This document shows positions 1-8,600 of a stretch of DNA of 62,456 nucleotides, one piece after another. This DNA comes from Myroides odoratimimus (GTDB lineage: Bacteria > Bacteroidota > Bacteroidia > Flavobacteriales > Flavobacteriaceae), in NCBI RefSeq assembly GCF_030326305.1, contig NZ_JACAKB010000022.1, forward strand, positions 1-62,456, in the 5' to 3' direction. Both the position numbers and the translations under genes were made by a program. Positions within the stretch are counted from its first letter, which is position 1. Each line of letters starts with the position of its first letter. Below the pieces are notes generated by a model. That model was not told the origin of the DNA, ran no database searches, and worked only from the letters and a program-made list of their open reading frames with translations.

Positions 1-116
1 TAACTAATACCTAGCATTAAGATGTTTATGTCTTGTTTGCCAAACTTCCAATTGGTGCGATCCATCACAAGAACATATGATTCTTCAGTAGGAATAATTA
101 GAATCTTTAATAGAGT
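1..116 (-). pseudogene. IS4-type transposase fragment at window edge
   Basis: Read on the minus strand this stretch is open and encodes a peptide containing [19 protein letters not shown], which matches the region around a catalytic Asp in the IS4-like DDE transposases common in Bacteroidota. The frame is closed upstream by a stop at 117-119 and no intact N-terminal half follows in the next 100 bases, so this is probably the frameshifted or truncated remnant of a transposase whose remaining part lies left of the window. The family is recognised from the motif only. Confidence 0.55.
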
Positions 117-234
117 TTAGCCAAAAACATAGAAGTAAAATTAAAGATAAATAGAAGTAGTCTATTGGATTTAAAAAAGTATATCTAATAAATCATAGAT
201 TCTGTTAATATCCTAATCTGAGAATATTTTAACC

Positions 235-652
235 ACTATAAATTTTAAAAACAGGATAAATCACAGTTGTTAAAAATATTAACATAGTGATGTTTTTAGT
301 GATTTGAAACACGCGATAAAGTCAGTGATCGCAAGGCTTTGAGGGAGGTTGCTTTAGCGTTGTTCGAAAGTTCTTTGCAAGGTGTTTGGAAAAGGGGGGG
401 GCGAACACCTTCCGAACAAAACGTAACTGAGACCGCATGAATACTCGATTCATAGTGAATTTATAGTGTTAAAAAGCTTGTTAAAATTTTAAATTTTGGA
501 TTTTGAAAGCTGTGATTTATGCTTTCTTTTTGGTGAGATGTACCAGACTTTGAATAGAAGAATATTCTCAATAATAGGCATTGAGTCAAATGCCTTTACT
601 GTAGGCAAAGGTAGTAAAAAAATAGATAGGAGAAAAAGAGGGTGTAGGAGGA
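235..652 (+). repeat. ~400-bp dispersed element, left copy
   Basis: This segment matches, base for base over long runs, the reverse complement of 58222-58620. Both copies begin ACTATAAATT, carry AAATCACAG near that end and AGCTGTGATTT some 235 bases further on, share GAGACCGCATGAATACTCG, and end in a run through GTAGGCAAAGGTAGT and ATAGATAGGAG. They differ by many substitutions and small indels, so they are not a recent duplication. This copy holds a G8 tract at 394-401, absent from the other copy. Short ORFs inside (such as 496-681) are not supported as proteins, because coding is not better conserved than the rest. Function unknown; it may be a noncoding RNA unit or a MITE-like repeat. Confidence 0.85.
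606..613 (-). promoter_or_regulatory. -7 box inside left dispersed element
   Basis: On the minus strand this reads TACCTTTG, an exact fit to the Bacteroidota -7 consensus TAnnTTTG. The same box is at the same place in the other copy (58260-58267). It lies in a short inverted repeat, CCTTT-N9-AAAGG. Transcription would run into the element, towards position 235. Promoter activity is inference. Confidence 0.45.
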
Positions 653-772
653 GTATCATCTGTAATAATTTAAAAGTATAAAGGTGTCTTACCTATATTT
701 TTAAAAATGTGTAGAATAAGTTCGTAAGAATATAATATTAATAATCAGGTGTATACCTACGATATTAAACTA

Positions 773-808
773 AAAAAAGCCAATAATAGTCTTCTATCAT
801 TGGCTTTT
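773..808 (-). terminator. Hairpin terminator after 833-1405
   Basis: On the minus strand AAAGCCAATGATAG pairs with CTATTATTGGCTTT (one mismatch) and a T-run follows. It lies just past the stop codon of the minus-strand gene at 833-1405. Confidence 0.75.
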
Positions 809-832
809 TAAGTAATAAGCGATTTTCTTTTT

Positions 833-1405
833 TTAATTAAATCTTAATTCTGCTGTATATAGAATAATAACTTCTGTTAGATTATAGTCCTCATCGTAAA
901 TAGGGGAATAAAAATACACGTATACAGAATCGTTAAATTTCGTTAGGGGAATTGTCTCATAGCTAGACAAATTATTAAGTACTTTTATTGTTCTATTTCC
1001 AACCCAGTGTTCTGCATTTCCTTTTGGATTTTTATCAAATCGATGGTCTTTAGTATTTGTGTAATACCAATAGGTTGGTACTTCATCCGAAATAATCAGT
1101 TCTTTATTAGGATTAAAGGCTTCATCTGCGATAGCAGTACTGTTAAACCATTCTACTTCTAAATCAGCTTCACCTATAGCAGAGCGATAGATATCGTTAT
1201 CAAAGGTAGCTCCTATTAGAAAACCATCTACGTTATTTGAAGTAACTTCGAATACAAATTCATTACTTTTAAGTGTAACAACTCCATCCTGCATAGGAAC
1301 GATATTACCATTTTGTTTCACTTCTACTTGAACAGTTCCTTCTTGTGCCCAGCTGCTTATTTGTACTGTTATGAATAGTAATAAGCTAAGACCGATTTTT
1401 TTCAT
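833..1405 (-). CDS. Secreted protein of unknown function
   Basis: The 190-residue product starts with a typical Sec signal peptide (MKKIGLSLLLFITVQ, cleavage probably after SWA at about residue 20), so it is exported to the periplasm or surface. The rest is a soluble, beta-rich, acidic domain with no membrane segment and no catalytic motif that I recognise. The ATG is supported by a -7 box about 33 bases upstream, and the gene is followed directly by its own terminator, so it is probably monocistronic. No family could be assigned; it may be a lineage-specific protein of Flavobacteriaceae. Confidence 0.8.
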   Translation of the reverse strand: MKKIGLSLLLFITVQISSWAQEGTVQVEVKQNGNIVPMQDGVVTLKSNEFVFEVTSNNVDGFLIGATFDNDIYRSAIGEADLEVEWFNSTAIADEAFNPNKELIISDEVPTYWYYTNTKDHRFDKNPKGNAEHWVGNRTIKVLNNLSSYETIPLTKFNDSVYVYFYSPIYDEDYNLTEVIILYTAELRFN

Positions 1406-1437
1406 CTTTAATTTCTGTTTTATGATCGTTTGTGAGG

Positions 1438-1445
1438 CAAAGGTA
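1438..1445 (-). promoter_or_regulatory. -7 box for 833-1405
   Basis: Minus strand TACCTTTG matches TAnnTTTG. It is 33 bases upstream of the ATG. No clear -33 TTTG is seen at 19-base spacing. Confidence 0.5.
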
Positions 1446-1507
1446 AGCTATATATACTGTAAGAATATTCGCTGTAAATGGGGATATTTATGAAATGAGA
1501 ATAGTAT

Positions 1508-1515
1508 TATCTTTG
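1508..1515 (+). promoter_or_regulatory. -7 box for the leucine-rich protein gene
   Basis: TATCTTTG matches TAnnTTTG exactly and lies 26 bases before the ATG at 1541. Confidence 0.5.
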
Positions 1516-1540
1516 AAATAATATAAAGAGTATAATAAAG

Positions 1541-2386
1541 ATGTATATAGGTACAACAACTCCTGGACGTAAAGAAAAATTCATTATAGTAGAAAAAGGG
1601 GATTCTGCTCAATCTCTCTTAATCTTTAGTCAAGAAGAACGAATAACTAATTTAATTATATCAGGACAGGAAAGTGGCTTAGAAATATTATTAGATGAAT
1701 CCTTTGCTCCTTTGTTTAAAAAGATACATATTCTTCATTTAAAAAATATAAGTATTGATAAGAACTGGTTATATCAGTTTGTAAACTTAAAGCGTTTAGA
1801 GATTAAAGGTTGTCAGTATAAGGGGACAGAACCATTAGATTGGTTGAAATTTACAGCATTGGAAGAATTGTTTACATCCTATTCTAGGCTATTTGAGAAT
1901 TTGTTTATACATCCTACTCTAAGAACAGTCTTTATAGAAAACTTTGATAAGGAAGGTTTTGTTTTTCCCTTAAACGCTGTAATAGAATCTTTATTAATAG
2001 AAAAAAGTAAAGAGTGTACATGGAGTAGTTTAGCTAACTTAAGTGCCTTAAAAGCACTTTATTTAGTAAACATACCTACGTTGATAGATGTTAATTGGTT
2101 AAGTACACTTACACAGTTAGAAGATATAGAGTTGAGTGCTTGCAAAAAGATAAATAATGTGATAACGTCTATTGCAGAGATAAGTACGTTAAAGACTGTT
2201 TATTTATCAGCTATGGGAGATATTGAATCATTAAAACCATTTGAGAAGCTTCTAAATTTAAAAGAGTTAACTATCGAAGATGGAGGAAGGCTTATCGATA
2301 AGAAAAGTAGTACTATCCTTAATAGACTAAATAATCTTGACTATAATATAGAGATGAAAAATTATGTAGATAGTAGTGAAGAGTAG
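1541..2386 (+). CDS. Leucine-rich-repeat-like cytoplasmic protein
   Basis: The 281-residue protein has no signal peptide or membrane segment. From about residue 60 to 265 it consists of irregular repeats in which leucines recur with the spacing of leucine-rich repeats, for example LKRLEIKGC, LEELFTSYS, LKALYLVNI, LEDIELSAC, LKTVYLSAM and LKELTIEDG. Such folds usually serve protein-protein binding. The last strand-turn unit is close to the C-terminus, with no extra domain. It is transcribed alone from a -7 box 26 bases upstream and shares a bidirectional terminator with the next gene. Partner and role are unknown. Confidence 0.75.
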   Translation: MYIGTTTPGRKEKFIIVEKGDSAQSLLIFSQEERITNLIISGQESGLEILLDESFAPLFKKIHILHLKNISIDKNWLYQFVNLKRLEIKGCQYKGTEPLDWLKFTALEELFTSYSRLFENLFIHPTLRTVFIENFDKEGFVFPLNAVIESLLIEKSKECTWSSLANLSALKALYLVNIPTLIDVNWLSTLTQLEDIELSACKKINNVITSIAEISTLKTVYLSAMGDIESLKPFEKLLNLKELTIEDGGRLIDKKSSTILNRLNNLDYNIEMKNYVDSSEE

Positions 2387-2405
2387 AACTACATACTAAT
2401 AATAA

Positions 2406-2443
2406 GTAAAGGGGGGGGATGTTATGTACATCCCCCCCTTTAC
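2406..2443. terminator. G8/C7 bidirectional terminator
   Basis: GTAAAGGGGGGGGATGT pairs with ACATCCCCCCCTTTAC around a 5-base loop, between convergent genes ending at 2386 and 2445. The mononucleotide arms (8 G against 7 C) are unusual and liable to slippage. Confidence 0.75.
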
Positions 2444-2444
2444 T

Positions 2445-4718
2445 TTATGGTATAATCTTTTTTCTTAATGAACTTAGCATTGAAGAATCCTCTAGTTCTT
2501 CTTGTTTTTTTAATGCAGCTATACTTGCAGTAATTTTGAATATCTTTTCTGAAAGTGAGGATAACCACATCAGTTGCTCAATAACTAAAACAGATTCTTC
2601 CATCAGACTCTGTATTTGCTTGTCATCAGAGTAAGTCTTTTTTAATTCATACTCACGGATGCCTTTTAGGTATGACATACTTAGGTTAAAGTTCTCACTA
2701 CGTTCTATGATCGTTATTTCATTGTTATTATGGTCTTCTAATAGAGCGATAGTTTGCTTTAAATTACCTATTGTGTAATCCATAACTACATTAAATGCTT
2801 CAGAAGCTTTGGTAGTTGTATGGGACTGTACATATATTCCTATAGAGGCAGCTGTCGAAAGGAAGGTGTGATTTAACACAGCTAATTCGTAGAGTTCTGT
2901 TCTATATTTCTGTTTAGATTTAGGCTCTTGGATCATACGTTGAAAAGAAGCCATAAGGTTTCCTATCTCAATAAAAGCATATTTTCTAGCTAACTTATAA
3001 GGCAGAGTTACTTCTCCTTTTTCGTTGTAGTAAAGCGTAATTTCCTTTACATATTCTTTATTCGCTTCTATAGACTTTTTAAGATGTGTGTTTAGATTTA
3101 AGAATTCCCATGAAGGCCATAAAAGATAATTCGCACCAAAGGCTAATAATGCTCCTATAATTGTATCAATAACTCTGTAGATCATTACATCCATAAAATC
3201 AGGTGTAAGTAATCCGTATATCAACACTACATACATCGTGATAAAAGTTACTCCAACTTTATAATCTGTATGAGAGAACCAATAGCCTATAATCATGGTC
3301 AGTACTGTAATATATGCAATAACTGTGGCACTAGGAATAATATATAACAATCCTATAGCTACTAAACCTCCAATAACAGTACCGATAACGCGTTCAAAAG
3401 ATCGCTGCTTAGTCAATCCAAAACCAGGACGCATAATAACAACGATAGTTAGTAATATCCAATACCCGTTTAAAACACCTGATATTTTACTAACGATAAG
3501 CCCAGCTAATATGGTCAAGGTAAGTCTTAGAGCATGTCTAAATATGGTAGAAGTAAAGTTTAAGTTCTCTTTTAGAGTTTCTAATCGATAATGTACAGGG
3601 GTTAAAAACTTCTCTAGATCTTTAAAACGTTCTTCTACATCTGCACTAAATGCTTTTTCTGTAAGTGATTTTTCTAAATCATGAATTTTGTTTACCTGAT
3701 TCTCAGCATAGTGAATAACGTTTGAGAACATAACTACAGCTTCTACCATATTGGTAGATTCTCCATTCTTAACAAAATCGTTAAGCATTGCTTGAATCTC
3801 AGCTAATTCTTTAGATAGGTCATATTTAGATTTGTATTTACTTCCCAGGTTTATAGAGTAAGCAATATCGTCAATTGTCTCGGCAAAGTGATAAGCTAAC
3901 CTCTGATAACGTTCTATGATGTCAGGTCTTTTGCTAAATAAATCATGTAATTTACTGTGTTCAAAAGAAGTAGATACTGCTACTTCAAGTATTTCTACTA
4001 GAGTAGAAAAAGCTACTAATAATCTACGGTTATTCGAAGAGTTACCCGTATTAGCTTTATTTCTAACTAAATATTCTCTTAGATTCTCATGAACTTCATT
4101 TAGGCTTACTTGTATATTTAATTGTTCTTCTGTGATCTTTTCTACATTTGCATTCTTATCCCACAGCTGCCCTCTGTGTTTTAGATAATCTGCTGTAAGC
4201 TCCATACACTCAGATGTCTGTAATACGGCATATCGCTTTGGTCTAAGTAGATTAAAAGTAACAGATACCAATAAGTAAAGTAATCCTCCTAATAGAAGCA
4301 TTAAACAGTGCATAAATAAGGCATGCCCTTCATAACTATGTGCTAACCCTAAACTAGCCGCTAATAGTCCTGTAAATGAAAGCATATTTGCACGATGACC
4401 ATATACAGATATCATGCTTAAAGAGAAGAATATAAAGACAAATATCGGGTAGAAATACCAGTTACCATCAGTGATGGATAGAGTAAAGGTGACCGCAGGC
4501 ACAGTAAATGCACCAACTAATAGCCCTATTATTTTGTCTTTTTTATTACTAGGAATATCAACAGGAGCAGTCAACATAGCACCAATAGCTGCGGCAAAAG
4601 CCCAATCAAAAGCCTCATAAGGCATTAGTAGTAAAAAAGGTACAACAGCTGATATAGTGATTTTTAACGAATCTGCAAGATGCGTATTATCTGTGAATTT
4701 TCTAGCTTTTCCTAGCAT
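2445..4718 (-). CDS. FUSC family (YccS/YhfK-like) inner-membrane protein
   Basis: The 757-residue protein has two blocks of hydrophobic segments, at about residues 20-160 and 395-530, each followed by a long soluble helical stretch. This duplicated layout is that of YccS/YhfK and the FUSC (fusaric acid resistance-like) group. The second block carries LTILAGLIVSKISGVLNGYW and RSFERVIGTVIGG, close to the usual FUSC signature. Related proteins are aromatic-acid efflux components or are uncharacterised; no membrane-fusion partner is encoded nearby, so a transport role is only suggested. It is monocistronic, with a -7 box about 70 bases upstream. Confidence 0.85.
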   Translation of the reverse strand: MLGKARKFTDNTHLADSLKITISAVVPFLLLMPYEAFDWAFAAAIGAMLTAPVDIPSNKKDKIIGLLVGAFTVPAVTFTLSITDGNWYFYPIFVFIFFSLSMISVYGHRANMLSFTGLLAASLGLAHSYEGHALFMHCLMLLLGGLLYLLVSVTFNLLRPKRYAVLQTSECMELTADYLKHRGQLWDKNANVEKITEEQLNIQVSLNEVHENLREYLVRNKANTGNSSNNRRLLVAFSTLVEILEVAVSTSFEHSKLHDLFSKRPDIIERYQRLAYHFAETIDDIAYSINLGSKYKSKYDLSKELAEIQAMLNDFVKNGESTNMVEAVVMFSNVIHYAENQVNKIHDLEKSLTEKAFSADVEERFKDLEKFLTPVHYRLETLKENLNFTSTIFRHALRLTLTILAGLIVSKISGVLNGYWILLTIVVIMRPGFGLTKQRSFERVIGTVIGGLVAIGLLYIIPSATVIAYITVLTMIIGYWFSHTDYKVGVTFITMYVVLIYGLLTPDFMDVMIYRVIDTIIGALLAFGANYLLWPSWEFLNLNTHLKKSIEANKEYVKEITLYYNEKGEVTLPYKLARKYAFIEIGNLMASFQRMIQEPKSKQKYRTELYELAVLNHTFLSTAASIGIYVQSHTTTKASEAFNVVMDYTIGNLKQTIALLEDHNNNEITIIERSENFNLSMSYLKGIREYELKKTYSDDKQIQSLMEESVLVIEQLMWLSSLSEKIFKITASIAALKKQEELEDSSMLSSLRKKIIP

Positions 4719-4789
4719 AGGTTACTTAATCTTTGGCTTTAATTAGAGAATAGTACTTTTTATCAAGCAATATAATACAAATAAGACAT

Positions 4790-4797
4790 CAAAAATA
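4790..4797 (-). promoter_or_regulatory. -7 box for the FUSC gene
   Basis: Minus strand TATTTTTG fits TAnnTTTG, giving a leader of about 70 bases before the ATG at 4718. Confidence 0.4.
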
Positions 4798-4830
4798 ATT
4801 TGTAGTATTATTTATTCATTTATTTTTGAG

Positions 4831-4838
4831 TATTTTTG
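4831..4838 (+). promoter_or_regulatory. -7 box for def
   Basis: TATTTTTG fits TAnnTTTG and lies 25 bases before the ATG at 4864. Confidence 0.5.
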
Positions 4839-4863
4839 CACCTTTAGAATAAAATAAGAAGAC

Positions 4864-5451
4864 ATGATATTATCAATAGTTGGATACGGTGATGCTGTTT
4901 TACGTAAAGTAGGAGAGGATATCACTAAAGACTATCCAAACTTACAAGAGCTAATAGCTAATATGTACGACACAATGTACGGAGCACATGGAGTAGGATT
5001 GGCAGCACCTCAGGTAGGATTACCTATTAGATTATTCGTTGTAGATACAGCTCCTTTTGCAGAAATGGACGGGAATACAGAAGAAGAAATAGCTTTTTTA
5101 ACTACTTTTAAAAGAACATTTATAAATGCTAAAATTTTAAAAGAAGAAGGAGAAGAGTGGTCTTTTAATGAAGGATGTTTGAGTATTCCAGATGTTCACG
5201 AACCAGTTAAAAGAAAATCTAAGATACAAATAGAGTATTTTGACGAAAACTTCGTTAAACATGTAGAAGAATTTGATGGTCTTGCTGCACGTGTTATCCA
5301 ACACGAGTATGATCACATTGAAGGTGTGCTATTTACAGATAAAATATCTATCTTAAAAAAGAAGTTAATTTCTAAAAAGTTAAATAATATCCTTGAAGGA
5401 AAAATATTTACAGATTATAAAATGAAATTAACTAAGAAAAAAGGTAGATAA
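4864..5451 (+). CDS. def: Peptide deformylase
   Basis: Peptide deformylase removes the N-formyl group from new proteins at the ribosome exit. All three family motifs are present: GVGLAAPQ (residues 43-50), EGCLS (103-107, metal-binding Cys105) and HEYDH (147-151, the two His ligands and catalytic Glu). The length of 195 residues is normal. The stretch DTAPFAEMDGNTEEE (about 61-75) is an insertion between motifs 1 and 2 of the kind often seen in Bacteroidota. The ATG follows a -7 box by 25 bases. The next gene (DUF5606) lies 63 bases downstream, an arrangement I recall as common in flavobacteria. Confidence 0.96.
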   Translation: MILSIVGYGDAVLRKVGEDITKDYPNLQELIANMYDTMYGAHGVGLAAPQVGLPIRLFVVDTAPFAEMDGNTEEEIAFLTTFKRTFINAKILKEEGEEWSFNEGCLSIPDVHEPVKRKSKIQIEYFDENFVKHVEEFDGLAARVIQHEYDHIEGVLFTDKISILKKKLISKKLNNILEGKIFTDYKMKLTKKKGR

Positions 5452-5514
5452 ATAACTTGATTATTAATAACAATTTAAGATATTTGCGACTCTTAAAGTA
5501 AAATTTAGACAAAA

Positions 5515-5934
5515 ATGAGTTTAGAAAAAGTTTTAGCTATTTCGGGAAAACCAGGTTTATATGAGTTACTAGTACAAACTCGTACAGGATTTATCGCTGA
5601 ATCATTGGCTGATGGGAAAAAAAGTACAGTAGGATTAAGAAACAACGTTAGTTTACTATCAGAAATTTCTATCTATACTTACAATGAAGAAGTAAAGTTA
5701 TTTGAAGTTTTCAGAAACATTGCTACAAAAGAAAACAATGGTGAAGCTATTTCTCATAAAGAAGATAATCCTACATTAGTAGCATACTTCAGAGAAGTAT
5801 TACCAGAATTTGATGAAGAAAGAGTATACGTTTCTGATATCAAGAAAGTATTAAACTGGTACAATATCCTTCAAAGAAGAGGATTAATTGCTGAAGCTTT
5901 TACTCAAGCTGCTGCAGAAACTGAAGCAAAATAA
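5515..5934 (+). CDS. DUF5606 family protein
   Basis: The 139-residue acidic protein begins MSLEKVLAISGKPGLYELL, the start typical of the Bacteroidota-specific DUF5606 family. An N-terminal small beta domain (about residues 1-60) is followed by a helical domain with FREVLPEFDEERVYVSDIKK (about 91-110). No catalytic residues are apparent. The function is not known to me; its steady place downstream of def suggests a link with translation or growth, which is inference. A strong terminator ends the unit. Confidence 0.85.
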   Translation: MSLEKVLAISGKPGLYELLVQTRTGFIAESLADGKKSTVGLRNNVSLLSEISIYTYNEEVKLFEVFRNIATKENNGEAISHKEDNPTLVAYFREVLPEFDEERVYVSDIKKVLNWYNILQRRGLIAEAFTQAAAETEAK

Positions 5935-5956
5935 TTTAATATAAATTATATGTATC

Positions 5957-5988
5957 AAGCCCGCTTTGTAATAAGCGGGCTTTTTTTT
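5957..5988 (+). terminator. Terminator after DUF5606
   Basis: AAGCCCGCTT and AAGCGGGCTT form a 10-bp GC-rich stem with a 6-base loop, followed by eight T. Confidence 0.9.
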
Positions 5989-6012
5989 ATTTTTAGCTAA
6001 AAAGGTAGAATT

Positions 6013-6783
6013 ATGCATACAAGAGAAGAACAATTGCAAGCTGTAGATCGCTTATTGACAATATTAGATGAACTGAGAGTAAAATGCCCTTGGGATAAAA
6101 AACAAACTTTCGAGAGTTTAAAAAACCTTACAGTAGAAGAGGTTTATGAGTTAGTAGATGCTATTACTGAAGAAGATACTAATGAAATGAAGAAAGAGTT
6201 AGGTGATTTATTGATGCATATTATCTTTTATGCAAAGATAGGTAGTGAACAATCGTTGTTTGATATTAAAGATATAGCCGATAGTATTTCTGAAAAACTA
6301 ATCTTTAGACACCCACATATTTATGGAGACACAAAGGCAGAATCAGAGAAAGAAGTACTCGCTAATTGGGAAAAGCTAAAATTAAAAGAAGGTAATAGAA
6401 CAGTGTTATCAGGTGTACCTAAGGCATTACCAGCATTAATCAAAGCTTATAGAATCCAACAAAAAGCAAGTGGAGTAGGATTTGATTGGGATGATGCTAG
6501 TGATGTTTGGAACAAAGTAGAGGAGGAGATAGAAGAATTTAAAGTAGAAGTAAAGGCAGACAATCAAGACTTAATGGAGGAGGAGTTTGGAGATATCTTA
6601 TTTACACTAGTTAATTATGCTCGTCATAAGGGAATCGATCCAGAAAAAGCTTTAGCTAGGTCTAATAGTAAATTTATTTCTCGTTTTAATGTTGTTGAGG
6701 AATTAGTTAATCAAGAAAAAGGAGGATTTGAAGATGTAACCCTTCAAGAACTAGATCAATATTGGAATAAAGCAAAAGAATAA
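6013..6783 (+). CDS. mazG: Nucleoside triphosphate pyrophosphohydrolase
   Basis: MazG hydrolyses (d)NTPs to the monophosphate and pyrophosphate and clears damaged nucleotides. The 256-residue protein has two MazG domains. The first starts CPWDKKQTFESL (about 25-36) and carries EEVYELVDAI and KKELGDLLMHI with the acidic Mg-binding residues. The second (about 155-235) carries EEEIEEF and EEFGDILFTLVN. Domain order and length are those of the E. coli-type enzyme. It is a single gene between two terminators. Confidence 0.95.
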   Translation: MHTREEQLQAVDRLLTILDELRVKCPWDKKQTFESLKNLTVEEVYELVDAITEEDTNEMKKELGDLLMHIIFYAKIGSEQSLFDIKDIADSISEKLIFRHPHIYGDTKAESEKEVLANWEKLKLKEGNRTVLSGVPKALPALIKAYRIQQKASGVGFDWDDASDVWNKVEEEIEEFKVEVKADNQDLMEEEFGDILFTLVNYARHKGIDPEKALARSNSKFISRFNVVEELVNQEKGGFEDVTLQELDQYWNKAKE

Positions 6784-6837
6784 TGAGTCTACAGTCATCT
6801 TTCTATTCAAAATTTGTTTAGTATATAATGAGTTAAG

Positions 6838-6889
6838 ATAAAAACAGAAGTCCTTATACCGTAATGTACATAAGGACTTCTGTTTTTAT
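6838..6889. terminator. Bidirectional terminator, 20-bp perfect stem
   Basis: Positions 6838-6857 pair perfectly with 6870-6889 around a 12-base loop, with A- and T-rich ends that serve both mazG and the convergent gene at 6924. Confidence 0.85.
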
Positions 6890-6923
6890 CAGCGTAAAGC
6901 TTCTTTATCGAAGCTGTAAGTGA

Positions 6924-7565
6924 TTATTTGCTAATCTGTTCTTTGTTAGTTTCTTTCGAATCAGATTTTTGAATTGTTTTTGCTTCTTCATGCTCGCGCA
7001 ATAAATTAAAGAACATCTCTTGTTGAGCTTTCATGTCTTCTTGCATACCTTTCATCAATTGCATAAAATCTTGAGCAAAGAACTCTTCAAACTCATCATT
7101 TGCTTGCTCAGAATATAATGCTCTTTCTGCATGTGGATCATTTGCAGTATTTAGCATAGGGTTAGTTCGATTACCTAACTCTAAATAACGTTCACCTGAT
7201 TCGTTTTGATGTATTTTAACTGTGAAATCCGCTATTCCATTAGAGTTATACTCCGACTTTTGTTGAGAAGATCCTCTTTGGTCTTTAAAGCTTGTTTTAA
7301 GAGAAATAAGTTCTCCTTTAACATTCCTCTTTATATTTGAGAATGTAAGGTTTGCTATCTTTTCGTTGTTAACTTCTTTTTTAATCTCATCTAATTCACT
7401 ATCTTTAGTATTCTTGCTGATATGGTATTCTATTGTAGTACTCTTAATATTTAAACCCTCTTTCTCTTGTGCGTTTATTGTACTACTAGAAAAGAATAGC
7501 ACAGTAGCTAAGACAGGAACTAGTAATGTTTTAGTTGGAATAATTAACTTTTTAAATGCATTCAT
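6924..7565 (-). CDS. Secreted protein of unknown function
   Basis: A longer frame exists upstream to 7670, but the ATG at 7563-7565 is preferred because it opens directly into a Sec signal peptide: MNAFKK, a hydrophobic core, then cleavage after STINA. The mature part (about 180 residues) is charged, with a beta-rich half followed by a long amphipathic helical stretch rich in Glu, Gln and Met (FEEFFAQDFMQLMKGMQEDM) and a lysine-rich C-terminus. It resembles a family of short secreted flavobacterial proteins but I cannot name it. It is divergent from the hydrolase gene at 7679. Confidence 0.75.
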   Translation of the reverse strand: MNAFKKLIIPTKTLLVPVLATVLFFSSSTINAQEKEGLNIKSTTIEYHISKNTKDSELDEIKKEVNNEKIANLTFSNIKRNVKGELISLKTSFKDQRGSSQQKSEYNSNGIADFTVKIHQNESGERYLELGNRTNPMLNTANDPHAERALYSEQANDEFEEFFAQDFMQLMKGMQEDMKAQQEMFFNLLREHEEAKTIQKSDSKETNKEQISK

Positions 7566-7678
7566 AATAATAGATTTTAGGTAATAAAATGTTTTTAAGT
7601 TTAAAGACGAATTTAAGTCTTTAAAATTTAAACTTTTTTTAAAGTTAGTATTACGAGTGTTAAAAAACAAAAAAAGAT

Positions 7679-8521
7679 ATGACTAAAGACTTAATAAAAG
7701 AAGAAGTATTAATAGAAGGAACTGTCCGTCCTTTTCTTTCAGACAGTAGCTATCCTAGATTAGATAGTTCATTACCATTGGTAATTTTCTGTCACGGATA
7801 TAAGGGGTTTAAAGATTGGGGGGCATGGAATAAAGCCATGGATTATATTGCAGAGACAGGATGTTATGTGGTTAAATTTAATTTCTCATTAAATGGCACA
7901 ACCATAGATAAGCCTTCTGAATTTGATGATTTAGAAGCTTTTGGGGACAATACTTACTCTCAAGAGCAACGCGATCTGACAAGTGTGATAGAATACTATA
8001 AAACAAAGCCAGAAGTAGATAAAGAGAATATTTATCTAATAGGACATAGTAGAGGAGGAGGAACTGTTATTTTACAAGGTTATTATAACGCAGATGTAAA
8101 AGGGATTATTACCTGGGCAGGAGTATCTGATTACAGAAAGAGATTTCCTAAAGGAGATCGATTTGAAGAATGGAAAGTAAAAGGAGTCTTTTATAGTGAA
8201 AACGGTAGAACAAAACAGCAAATGCCACACTACTTTACTTTTTGGGAAGATTATGAACAAAATGAAACAGTCTTAAATGTACAGAAAGCTGCTCAAAATT
8301 TAAAGAAACCTACTTTAATAGTACAAGGGACTAATGATCCTGCTGTACCGTTAAAAGAAGCTCAATTACTACATCAATGGATATCTAATTCTCTTTTGGA
8401 TGTAGTAGACGATGCAGATCACGTATTTGGCTCTAGACATCCTTATACAGAACAAACATTGCCTAAGCATTTAGAGCATGTCGCTAAAGTTACAAGTCAA
8501 TTTATTCATTCAACGAAATAG
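7679..8521 (+). CDS. Alpha/beta hydrolase (dienelactone hydrolase-like)
   Basis: The 280-residue protein has a full alpha/beta-hydrolase triad: nucleophile Ser124 in GHSRGGG, Asp220 in GTNDPAVP and His248 in DDADHVFGS. An oxyanion-hole motif, FCHGYKGF, lies at about residues 37-44. It has no signal peptide, so it is cytoplasmic. The layout is that of dienelactone-hydrolase or acyl-peptidase-like esterases; the substrate cannot be told from sequence. Transcription ends at the perfect palindrome just downstream. Confidence 0.85.
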   Translation: MTKDLIKEEVLIEGTVRPFLSDSSYPRLDSSLPLVIFCHGYKGFKDWGAWNKAMDYIAETGCYVVKFNFSLNGTTIDKPSEFDDLEAFGDNTYSQEQRDLTSVIEYYKTKPEVDKENIYLIGHSRGGGTVILQGYYNADVKGIITWAGVSDYRKRFPKGDRFEEWKVKGVFYSENGRTKQQMPHYFTFWEDYEQNETVLNVQKAAQNLKKPTLIVQGTNDPAVPLKEAQLLHQWISNSLLDVVDDADHVFGSRHPYTEQTLPKHLEHVAKVTSQFIHSTK

Positions 8522-8538
8522 TTATCGATTTTAAATAA

Positions 8539-8582
8539 AAAAAGGGAGAGGTAAAATGATATCATTTTACCTCTCCCTTTTT
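8539..8582. terminator. Bidirectional terminator, perfect palindrome
   Basis: The arms 8539-8560 and 8561-8582 are exactly complementary (22 bp, centre GATATC), between convergent genes. There is no spacer, so the loop must be made by opening the centre. Confidence 0.85.
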
Positions 8583-8600
8583 ATGATATGACTATATATT

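Noticed and set aside
496-681. 61-residue ORF in the left dispersed element, sharing a CDLCFLFGEM stretch with an ORF in the right copy
   Set aside because: The shared peptide only reflects DNA identity of the repeat; frames differ before and after it, and conservation is not codon-like.
7566-7670. Longer N-terminus for the secreted protein at 6924
   Set aside because: The extra 35 residues would bury the signal peptide.
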